This document shows, piece after piece, positions 57,349 to 64,000 of a stretch of 64,000 nucleotides of DNA (position 1 is the stretch's first letter; every line of letters begins with the position of its first letter). The position numbers were made by a program, and so were the translations under genes. Below the pieces are notes generated by a model. That model was not told the DNA's origin. It saw only the letters and a list, made by a program, of their open reading frames with translations, and did not search any database. Location of the stretch: the NCBI GenBank assembly GCA_963776195.1, contig CAVZMO010000047.1, forward strand, positions 1 to 64,000. The letters run 5' to 3'. Origin of the DNA: CAVZMO01 sp963776195 (GTDB lineage: Bacteria > Nitrospirota > Thermodesulfovibrionia > Thermodesulfovibrionales > SM23-35).

Positions 57349-58935
57349 ATGAAAATCGTTACTGCAGAAGAAATGCGGGAGCTTGACAGGAAGACCGTCG
57401 AAGAATACGGAATCTCCGGAGCCGTACTTATGGAAAGGGCCGGAATGGCCGTTGCAGCAAGGATTAAGGAAATCTATGGCCGTAAAAGGATTATCGTAAT
57501 ATCGGGAAGGGGAAATAACGGAGGCGATGGATTGGCAGTTGCGAGAGACCTCCATAACGAAGGATGGGACGTTAAGGTTTTTCTCATATCGATGCCTGAA
57601 GAGCTGAAGGGCGATGCCTTATTCCAATATAAGGCTGCAATGCAACTCGGGGTTTCTGTTCAACCAATTGGAGAGCTTCTCACTTGTCACGCTTCCATCT
57701 TCAGCCGTCACTCGTTGATCGTCGACGCCATTTTGGGCACAGGACTGAGCAAAAGGGTCACGGGCAACCTCTCGGAGGTAATTGGTTTGATCAACGAATC
57801 GGGACTGCCCGTTGTTTCCGTAGATATTCCATCCGGCGTCTCATCGGACAGCGGGCAGGTAATGGGAGCTGCTGTAAGGGCGGACCATACCGTTGCCTTC
57901 GGTCTTCCCAAAAGGGGCCACTTCTTGTATCCCGGCGCCGAGTTATCAGGGAGACTTTTTGTCGAGGATATAGGTTTTCCACGGGAGTTGCTGGACCCCG
58001 GAAGATCGGACATTGAACTAATCGAGAAAAGAGAAGTATCGGCGATGATTCCCGTCAGAAGGAATTATTCCAATAAGGGCGATTATGGCCGCGTACTTAT
58101 TATCGCCGGTTCAAGGGGCAGGACGGGTGCTGCTCTTATGGCTGCAAAGGCGTGTTTGAGGACAGGCGCTGGACTCGTTACCTTAGGTGTTCCCGAGTCT
58201 CTGGCGGATGTCGTCCAGTCTCGCGTTACAGAAGAGATGGTCCTGCTCCTGCCTGACAAAGGAGATGGCACACTTTCAGAGAAGGCACACCGCGGGATCC
58301 TCGATTTCATTGATAAAGCTTCTCACATACTTGCGATCGGACCGGGCATAGGCGTGAGCGAAGATACGAGAAGACTGGTGAAGAAATTAATCAGGGGCGC
58401 CGTATCTCCGATTATAATAGACGCGGACGGAATAAATTCTCTGAAAGGAGACAGAAAGATCTTTGCAAAGGCGAAGGCCCCTGTTATCCTGACACCCCAT
58501 CCGGGTGAAATGGCGAGACTGTTGGGGGAGTCTGAGAGCACGGGTCGAGATTCGGGAAAGGCCCCATTCTTTAGAGCCGGTATCTCTGATATAGAAAAAG
58601 ACAGGATCAACACGGCTGTGTCCTTCACCAAAGAAACAAAGACTTTTCTTGTGCTCAAGGGTGTCCCCACGGTCATTGCCACTCCTGATGGAAAGGCTTT
58701 TCTTAATCCAACGGGAAACCCGGGCATGGCTACGGCAGGAACGGGGGATGTGCTGACGGGAATGATTTCAGGTTTGTTAGGACAGAACAGGAACCCATTG
58801 CAGGCGTGTATTCTCGGAGTTTATATGCACGGCCTTTCCGGTGATATCGCTGCAGCCGAAAAAGGGCAACACTCATTGATCGCGACTGATATAATAGATA
58901 AGATACCGGTTGCGTTCCACTCTCTTGAAACTTAA
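57349..58935 (+). CDS. nnr: Bifunctional NAD(P)H-hydrate epimerase / ADP-dependent dehydratase
   Basis: A 528-residue repair enzyme for hydrated NAD(P)H. The N-terminal YjeF epimerase (1-215) has MKIVTAEEMRELDRKT, VISGRGNNGGDGLAVA, DAILGTGLSK and VDIPSGVSSD. The C-terminal ribokinase-like dehydratase (235-528) has VLIIAGSRGRTGAALMA, LTPHPGEMARLLG, and the catalytic GTGDVLTGMISGLLGQ. It is intact, with weak ribosome site. It is first in a housekeeping operon that also contains nadK, a functional link through NAD(P). Confidence 0.95.
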   Translation: MKIVTAEEMRELDRKTVEEYGISGAVLMERAGMAVAARIKEIYGRKRIIVISGRGNNGGDGLAVARDLHNEGWDVKVFLISMPEELKGDALFQYKAAMQLGVSVQPIGELLTCHASIFSRHSLIVDAILGTGLSKRVTGNLSEVIGLINESGLPVVSVDIPSGVSSDSGQVMGAAVRADHTVAFGLPKRGHFLYPGAELSGRLFVEDIGFPRELLDPGRSDIELIEKREVSAMIPVRRNYSNKGDYGRVLIIAGSRGRTGAALMAAKACLRTGAGLVTLGVPESLADVVQSRVTEEMVLLLPDKGDGTLSEKAHRGILDFIDKASHILAIGPGIGVSEDTRRLVKKLIRGAVSPIIIDADGINSLKGDRKIFAKAKAPVILTPHPGEMARLLGESESTGRDSGKAPFFRAGISDIEKDRINTAVSFTKETKTFLVLKGVPTVIATPDGKAFLNPTGNPGMATAGTGDVLTGMISGLLGQNRNPLQACILGVYMHGLSGDIAAAEKGQHSLIATDIIDKIPVAFHSLET

Positions 58936-59114
58936 GAGGATGAAACAGATATTGATAATGAATGTATTTACCTTGATGATTTATTGAAACTATCCTTTAT
59001 TGATCATAAATGAAAACATTTCACATGCCAACTGTCAGTGGGACACCGAGGTATCAAGAGAATAATGTTTTGACAACATCTGCTTCATCTCATTTTTCTT
59101 AAAGAAAGAAAAAA

Positions 59115-59792
59115 ATGGATAACCTGATCCACCCCGATATATTCGATGGTCGTATAAAGGCATTTTTCACCAAAAAATCAGTAGGAGCGGATATAGGGAA
59201 GATCTGTAACATCCTCGATATAGAAAAGGAGAACGTATATTTGCCTGTACAGAAACACACCGATAAGGTATTGGTGCTCCATTCGGACCTCGGTCCGAAG
59301 ATCGCAGACGCCGTCCTCACCCAAAGAAAAGGGGTATTAATAGGTGTTCAGGTTGCCGACTGTGTCCCGATTCTTCTTTTTGATAGGAGAAAGTCGGTTA
59401 TCGGCGCCGTGCATGCCGGATGGCGGGGTACCGCATTAGAGGTATTAAAAAAGGCCATCAGACGGATGATCGATTGTTTTAATTCAGTGCCTGAGGATAT
59501 CAGGATAGCTCTCGGGCCGAGTATCAGGAACAAATGCTATGAAGTCGGTCAGGAAGTAAAAGATGCTATTTATAATGTCTTGGGTGAGGGGGAGTATTAT
59601 GCGCCCATGAACGGAAAATATTATGTCGATCTTCCCTCTGTAAATGTGCTTCAGGCGGTGTCCATGGGAATTCCGGAGGAGAATATATGGATCTCGAATA
59701 TATGCACCCATTGCAATCCCCAGGACTTTCATTCATACCGATATCACAGAGATCTCGGTGGAAGGCAAGGAGGATTCATCGGGGTATTTTAA
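59115..59792 (+). CDS. pgeF: Peptidoglycan editing factor / laccase-domain protein (YfiH)
   Basis: A 225-residue member of the DUF152 family, now known to correct peptidoglycan stem peptides, with purine nucleosidase-like activity in relatives. Metal/catalytic residues appear in VQKHTDKVLVLH, VADCVPILLFD, AVHAGWRGTALEVL, LGPSIRNKCYEVG and CTHCNPQDFHSYR. Cytosolic and intact. A purine run AAAGAAAGAAAAA precedes the ATG. It ends 14 bases before the tsaE start. Confidence 0.93.
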   Translation: MDNLIHPDIFDGRIKAFFTKKSVGADIGKICNILDIEKENVYLPVQKHTDKVLVLHSDLGPKIADAVLTQRKGVLIGVQVADCVPILLFDRRKSVIGAVHAGWRGTALEVLKKAIRRMIDCFNSVPEDIRIALGPSIRNKCYEVGQEVKDAIYNVLGEGEYYAPMNGKYYVDLPSVNVLQAVSMGIPEENIWISNICTHCNPQDFHSYRYHRDLGGRQGGFIGVF

Positions 59793-59806
59793 AAATATGC
59801 CGTTCT

Positions 59807-60250
59807 ATGAAAAAATATATAAGTAAAGGCCCTGATGAGACAAAAGCTCTCGGCGTCAGATTGGGGAGACTCTTAATGCCGGGAGATGTCGTCTGCCTTT
59901 ATGGGGAATTAGGTGCGGGGAAAACGGTGATGGTAAAAGGGATTGCACATGCTTTCGGTATCGATGAGCGGGATATCGTGAGCGCCAGTTTTACGATAAT
60001 TTCCGAATATGATACCATCCCTCCCTTTGTCCATATAGATCTGTACAGGGTCGGGAAAGAGGAGGAACTTTACGAACTGGGGCTATGGGAACATATAGGA
60101 GGCGGTGGCGTTTCGGTTATCGAATGGGCGGAAAAAGCGGAAGAAGGGTTACCGGAAGATGCGATCAAAGTATGGTTAAAATCCATTGATGAAAATACAA
60201 GGGAAATAGCGCTGGAAGGTATCGATGAAAAAGATCGGCATAGTCTGTAA
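59807..60250 (+). CDS. tsaE: tRNA threonylcarbamoyladenosine biosynthesis protein TsaE
   Basis: About 147 residues from ATG 59807. P-loop ATPase of the t6A pathway that resets the TsaD-TsaB complex: Walker A YGELGAGKTVMVKGIA, SASFTIISEY, HIDLYRVGKEEELYELGL, and VIEWAEKAEEGLPED. An in-frame start at 59687 would lie inside pgeF. The 3' end overlaps nadK by 26 bases. Confidence 0.93.
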   Translation: MKKYISKGPDETKALGVRLGRLLMPGDVVCLYGELGAGKTVMVKGIAHAFGIDERDIVSASFTIISEYDTIPPFVHIDLYRVGKEEELYELGLWEHIGGGGVSVIEWAEKAEEGLPEDAIKVWLKSIDENTREIALEGIDEKDRHSL

Positions 60251-61076
60251 GACGGGTATACCCGAACCGATAGCCATATTGAAGGAACTCCTTCCCTGGC
60301 TCAGACAAAAAGGCTGTGAAGCATACGTGGACAATGAGACCGCATCCGTCCTGAATGTGGGGGGTACTCCGCGCTCACAAATACCCTCGGTGGCGGACAT
60401 CATAGTTGTTCTTGGCGGAGACGGTACAATGCTGAGTGTGGCCAGGCTCGTGGGCGAGAAAGGGATCCCGATACTCGGAGTGAACACGGGAGGACTTGGA
60501 TTTCTAACGGCGGTCACGAGGGATGAACTCTACGAGGTCCTCGATAAGGTACTTTCGGGAGAGTGTTCTGTTGAAGAACGGATTATGCTCACCGCCTGTG
60601 TTTTCAGGCACAGCGAATGTATTGCGGAATATTTGGTTGTAAACGATGTCGTTGTCAATAAGGGAGCTCTTGCAAGGATAATAGACCTTGAGACGTATAT
60701 CGACCACAGTTATGTTGCAACGTTTAAGGCAGACGGTCTGATAGTATCGAGTCCTACCGGTTCTACGGCATATGCTCTTTCTGCCGGAGGTCCCATCCTT
60801 TATCCGACACTGAACACTATAGTCCTTGCTCCGATATGTCCTCACACACTCACTAACAGGCCGATTGTCCTGCCCGACAACGTCGTTGTCGATATAGTGA
60901 TGAGATCTCGGAATGAAGATGTGTTCCTGACGATCGACGGTCAGGTGGGTTTCTCCTTAAGGCAGAATGATACCGTTGAGGTTAAGAAATCCGAATTCAA
61001 GACAAGACTCTTTATCCCCTGCGAAAGAGACTATTTCCAGATACTCAGGACAAAGTTGAAATGGGGGGAGAGATAG
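60225..61076 (+). CDS. nadK: NAD kinase
   Basis: A 283-residue ATP-NAD kinase making NADP. Conserved GGDGTMLSVAR, GVNTGGLGFLT, VNDVVVNKG, SSPTGSTAYALSAGGP, and PICPHTLTNRPIV, plus a C-terminal ILRTKLKWGER tail. Intact; it begins within the tsaE reading frame, so translation is coupled. Confidence 0.95.
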   Translation: MKKIGIVCKTGIPEPIAILKELLPWLRQKGCEAYVDNETASVLNVGGTPRSQIPSVADIIVVLGGDGTMLSVARLVGEKGIPILGVNTGGLGFLTAVTRDELYEVLDKVLSGECSVEERIMLTACVFRHSECIAEYLVVNDVVVNKGALARIIDLETYIDHSYVATFKADGLIVSSPTGSTAYALSAGGPILYPTLNTIVLAPICPHTLTNRPIVLPDNVVVDIVMRSRNEDVFLTIDGQVGFSLRQNDTVEVKKSEFKTRLFIPCERDYFQILRTKLKWGER

Positions 61077-61146
61077 GAAGGTTAAGCGGAAGATGCATAT
61101 GCCTGCCTCATTATTCTTGTAAGTATAGTTTTGTGCATAGTAAGAA

Positions 61147-61903
61147 ATGACAAAATATTGCTGAAAATATAAAGAGTGCGCTTGAGTTTTATGAGGCTCT
61201 TGGCTTTGAAAGACTTCCGATAAAACTTAAGGACAGGAATTTGATCCCAGGCCGGCCCCGAATATTGAGAACCTCCGTTTCTATCACTTCGGACAAGAGG
61301 GAAAGCACGAATCCGCCTGTGCGCGAAAAGGGACAAAGCGGCGCGCTTAAAGAGGCAGCATTGAAGGCATTGCGTGAAGAGGTCGGCGATTGCAGGCGGT
61401 GCAGACTTTCTGAAAAAAGGACACATCTGGTTTTTGGCGAAGGTGATCCGGACGCAAGGCTTATGTTTATCGGCGAGGCCCCCGGCAGAGAGGAGGACCT
61501 TCAGGCGAGGCCTTTTGTTGGAGATGCGGGCATGCTCCTCACAAGGCTTATCGAAAAAATGGGTTTCCGGAGAGGGGATGTTTATATCGCAAATATCGTG
61601 AAATGCAGGCCACCGATGAACAGGGACCCTGAAAGTGACGAGATAGAGGCATGCAAAGGTTTCCTCGAGAGGCAGATCAAGATTATCAATCCCGATGTCA
61701 TAATGTCCCTCGGACGGATCTCCTCCCTCACGCTCATAGGGGATGCAAAACTGAAGATAACGGCGATCCGCGGAACATTCTTCGACTACCTGGGCATCGC
61801 TTTAATGCCGACGTTTCACCCTGCGTACCTTATGAGAAATCCGAAGGACAAATGGCTTACATGGAGTGATGCGCAAAAGGTCCTTGAGAGATTAGAAAAG
61901 TAA
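61147..61903 (+). CDS. Family 4 uracil-DNA glycosylase (4Fe-4S), possible frameshift at the start
   Basis: Removes uracil from DNA. Conserved parts: VGDCRRCRLSE (two cluster cysteines), VFGEGDPDARLMFIGEAPG with the catalytic loop, RPFVGDAGMLLTRL, NIVKCRPPMNRDP (third cysteine), and ALMPTFHPAYLM. The uninterrupted frame begins at TTG 61241, but coding-like sequence with NIAENIKSALEFYEALGF continues upstream to about 61156; dropping one A from AAAA (61151-61155) would join it to ATG 61147, giving about 250 residues. The motif core is certain; the start is not. Confidence 0.82.
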
Positions 61904-61934
61904 TGAGTAATTACTCTATTCTTACGGAGGATGA

Positions 61935-62414
61935 ATGAAGGTACTCTGGGCGCCGTGGAGGATGAGCTATATATTATCCGACAAGACAAAAGGTTGCATT
62001 TTTTGTGAACTGCCGAAGCAGGATAGGGACAGAGAGAATCTCATCCTTTACCGGAGTTCACATAACTTTGTTATCATGAACCGCTTCCCTTACAATAACG
62101 GCCATATTATGGTTGTGCCTTATCTTCACGTTTCCACCTTGGAAGGCTTAGGCGATGAAGCGTTGCTCGATTTTATCAAGGTAACGCAACATGCGATGGG
62201 ATCGATTAAAAAGGCTTTTATGCCTGAAGGGTTCAATATGGGGATCAATGTCGGCAAGATCGCCGGAGCGGGTATGGAAGAGCATATCCACCTTCATATG
62301 GTACCGAGATGGGCCGGAGACACAAGTTTTATGACTGTTTTTGATGAAGTCAGAGTCATTCCCGAGCACATCATGAGCACTTATGACAAGCTCTTTGTTG
62401 CATTCCATTCATGA
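61935..62414 (+). CDS. HIT-family nucleotide hydrolase/transferase
   Basis: A 159-residue HIT protein with the active-site HIHLHMVPR near residue 118 and the zinc-like CIFCELPK near 22. The N-terminal MKVLWAPWRMSYI is typical of the Ap4A phosphorylase-like branch. It acts on dinucleoside polyphosphates in the cytosol. A clean GGAGG precedes its ATG. It overlaps the next gene by four bases (ATGA). Confidence 0.92.
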   Translation: MKVLWAPWRMSYILSDKTKGCIFCELPKQDRDRENLILYRSSHNFVIMNRFPYNNGHIMVVPYLHVSTLEGLGDEALLDFIKVTQHAMGSIKKAFMPEGFNMGINVGKIAGAGMEEHIHLHMVPRWAGDTSFMTVFDEVRVIPEHIMSTYDKLFVAFHS

Positions 62415-63394
62415 AAACAAAGCAGTTTAACGGCATAAAATCCTGTCATTTTCCGCTTAACATTGCTGTTATATTTTCTCTTCTCCTGATTTTTTCGTTA
62501 ACGGGAAAGTCCGCTTTCGGGCTTACCGTGGACAGGGTTATCGCGACGGTCGGGGGTGAAATAATCACCTTTACGGAGTATAAGCAATTTGCCAGGGGAT
62601 CGGAGAGAGAAAATAAGGATGAGGTTGATGAGGCATTATTAAAAAAAATGGTGGAAGAGAAGATTATTATCCAGGAAGCTAAACGGAAGGGGTTTGAGGC
62701 CAGTGATATTGAGGTGGAAAAGATGGTCGAAGAATTTAAATCACAGAATGGCCTGTCTCAGGAGGACTTGGAAAACTTTCTTAAAGAAGAAGGGCTGAGC
62801 ATAAATAGTTATCAGCAGATACTAAAGGGGAAGGCGCTGTTATCAAAACTCGTCGGCAGCGACGTGGATTCAAAGGTCATTATCAGGGATGAAGAGATTC
62901 AGCAATCTTACCGGGAAAATAAGAAAGAATTCCTTTTGAGCCCTCAAAAAGTGGAAGTTAAGGCAATCTTTCTCAAATTGAGGGAAGATGCATCGGTTAC
63001 GGAGATTACCGACCTGAAACTGAGAGCACTAAGGATAACGACGTTGTTGAAAGACGGATATAATTTCGACAGGCTTGTAAATGAATATTCTGACGAACCA
63101 CTGAGAAGCCAGGGCGGAATGTTAGGTAAATTCACAAGAGGGGCATTAATCCCGCCTTTAGATAGTAAGGCATTTTCACTGAAGGAGGGCGAGATCAGTG
63201 ACCCTATTTGGGTCAGTGAAGGGGTATATATTCTTCAACTCGCGGGCAAAAGCGACGAGATTTTTAGGACATGCGATGAAGTCAAAGAAGAAATATACGG
63301 TACTCTGTACAAACAAAAGAGAGACAAGATATACAATGAATGGATTAAGGCATTATGGGAGAAGTCTTCTATAACAATAAATCAAAGTCAATAA
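62411..63394 (+). CDS. SurA-like periplasmic parvulin chaperone
   Basis: A 327-residue protein: hydrophobic signal (about 18-38, FPLNIAVIFSLLLIFSLTG) ending at SAFG, a SurA N-terminal domain (VDRVIATVGGEIITFTEYKQF), and one parvulin-type PPIase domain (about 190-285) with KVEVKAIFLKLRED, NEYSDEPLRSQGGMLGKF, and PLDSKAFSLKEGEISDPI. It folds or escorts outer-membrane proteins. It starts in the HIT stop (ATGA). Parvulin active-site residues are only partly conserved, so chaperone function is more likely than isomerase. Confidence 0.88.
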   Translation: MKTKQFNGIKSCHFPLNIAVIFSLLLIFSLTGKSAFGLTVDRVIATVGGEIITFTEYKQFARGSERENKDEVDEALLKKMVEEKIIIQEAKRKGFEASDIEVEKMVEEFKSQNGLSQEDLENFLKEEGLSINSYQQILKGKALLSKLVGSDVDSKVIIRDEEIQQSYRENKKEFLLSPQKVEVKAIFLKLREDASVTEITDLKLRALRITTLLKDGYNFDRLVNEYSDEPLRSQGGMLGKFTRGALIPPLDSKAFSLKEGEISDPIWVSEGVYILQLAGKSDEIFRTCDEVKEEIYGTLYKQKRDKIYNEWIKALWEKSSITINQSQ

Positions 63395-64000
63395 TCTTCA
63401 TATTCTTGCTTTTCACGCTTCTTTCTGCGATTGATGCTCATGCCTCTTACCGGGAGGTCGATCTCTTTAACAGAGGTTATGAATATTATCTCTCGTACCA
63501 GCCCCAAAAAGCCGTGGAGGAATTCAGGGTATTTCTGAAAGCGTACCCCGACAGTTCTCTTAAAGATGCTGTGATGTTTTGGCTCGGGAAATCTTCCGTG
63601 CAGCTAAAGGAGTTTGAAGAAGCCGAAAAGGTTTTCTCCGATATAAGGCAGCAATTCCCGGAAAGTCCGTATATCAAGTATGTGAAAAGGGAACTGGAGA
63701 TAATCGAGAAGATATCGTCAGAAGATAAAGCAAGGGTACCGGCAGAGAGCGCAGAGACGGGCAGCACAGAAAAGAAGAGCGAGATCCTTGACGTGAGTCC
63801 CGCTGAGGTAGAAAAGCAGGCGCCGCCGGGTGAGAAAGATGGTCAGCAACCAGCAATTGAAGAGCCTGCTTCAATAAAGGTTGAAAAGAATCTGCCACTG
63901 GCGGAAACGGCAATGATCGATAAGGCGCCCTTGGAAGATAAAGCAAGTGTACCGGCAGAGAGCGTAGAGACGGGCAGCGCAGAAAAGAAGAGCGAGATCC
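63355..64000 (+). CDS. Exported TPR/YbgF-like envelope protein with internal repeats, cut by window edge
   Basis: ATG 63355 lies inside the 3' end of the SurA-like gene in another frame (40-base overlap). A signal-like segment (SIIFIFLLFTLLSAIDAHA) is followed by TPR-type units: FNRGYEYYLSYQPQKAVEEF and FWLGKSSVQLKEFEEAEKVF, as in BamD/YbgF-like outer-membrane assembly or Tol-Pal proteins. After about residue 115 the chain becomes charged and of low complexity (Glu, Lys, Ala, Pro) and repeats itself every 71 residues. It remains open at the end of the window. Confidence 0.8.
   Translation, partial: MGEVFYNNKSKSIIFIFLLFTLLSAIDAHASYREVDLFNRGYEYYLSYQPQKAVEEFRVFLKAYPDSSLKDAVMFWLGKSSVQLKEFEEAEKVFSDIRQQFPESPYIKYVKRELEIIEKISSEDKARVPAESAETGSTEKKSEILDVSPAEVEKQAPPGEKDGQQPAIEEPASIKVEKNLPLAETAMIDKAPLEDKASVPAESVETGSAEKKSEI
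63721..64000 (+). repeat. In-frame 213-bp tandem repeat in the envelope protein gene
   Basis: The 67-base segment at 63721-63787 recurs at 63934-64000 with only about four differences, a period of 213 bases (71 codons). It encodes EDKAxVPAESxETGSxEKKS. More copies may lie beyond the window. Confidence 0.85.

Noticed and set aside
1..64000. tRNA, rRNA, phage att sites, transposases
   Set aside because: No cloverleaf with CCA-adjacent acceptor, no rRNA-like conserved blocks, no integrase or transposase reading frame and no IS-type inverted ends were found.

Overview
The window looks like a chromosomal segment of an anaerobic, diderm bacterium, most likely a member of the Nitrospirota (Thermodesulfovibrionia-like). 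This is an inference: it rests on a bacterial-type carbonyl branch of the Wood-Ljungdahl pathway (acsE-acsD-acsC-acsB-cooS) joined to NuoE/F/G-like subunits, System II cytochrome c maturation, type IV pilus parts, and long arrays of TPR-glycosyltransferases. No rRNA, tRNA or CRISPR array was recognised.

Region 1 (1-25.3 kb) is a glycan-modification island. It holds ten paralogous proteins with N-terminal tetratricopeptide repeats and a C-terminal glycosyltransferase. Four have a SPINDLY/OGT-like (GT41-like) catalytic domain and six a GT9/heptosyltransferase-like domain. Between them lie a GT4 glycosyltransferase, a sulfotransferase fragment, a small methyltransferase, a broken GT2-FkbM protein, a pentapeptide-repeat protein and several palindromic intergenic repeats. 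Half of the TPR-glycosyltransferases carry one-base frameshifts. The most unusual member has a SlyD-like FKBP prolyl isomerase fused to the TPR-GT9 module (23451-25274) and sits directly behind panB.

Region 2 (25.3-34.0 kb, minus strand) is housekeeping: panB, a PAS histidine kinase, a UDP-glucuronate decarboxylase gene that appears to have been inserted between two formerly adjacent genes, prepilin peptidase, recG, nusA and rimP. It ends with a small proline/alanine-rich lipoprotein that has its own consensus promoter and two terminators.

Region 3 (34.2-47.8 kb, plus strand) is one long operon ending at a strong intrinsic terminator. It encodes the methyltransferase, the corrinoid iron-sulfur protein, acetyl-CoA synthase and CO dehydrogenase, then a NuoE, a NuoF fused to ferredoxin and CBS domains, a free NuoF-C-terminus/ferredoxin protein, and a NuoG-like subunit. 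Together these would make acetyl-CoA from a methyl group plus CO2/CO and exchange electrons between NADH and ferredoxin-type carriers. A family of palindromes decorates three of its intergenic gaps.

Region 4 (47.9-57.1 kb) has scpA, a translationally coupled three-gene set resembling bacterial ceramide synthesis (epimerase, serine palmitoyltransferase-like, GNAT-like acyltransferase), htpX, ccsA/resB (both frameshifted) and a PilT-like ATPase with an N-terminal MshEN domain. Region 5 (57.2-64 kb, plus strand) is a tightly packed housekeeping operon: nnr, pgeF, tsaE, nadK, a family 4 uracil-DNA glycosylase, a HIT protein, a SurA-like chaperone and a TPR envelope protein cut by the window edge.

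A general caution: at least two dozen one-base frameshifts occur, including in genes that should be essential. Almost none is accompanied by a nonsense mutation and at least two lie in homopolymers, so many may be sequence or assembly errors rather than true decay.
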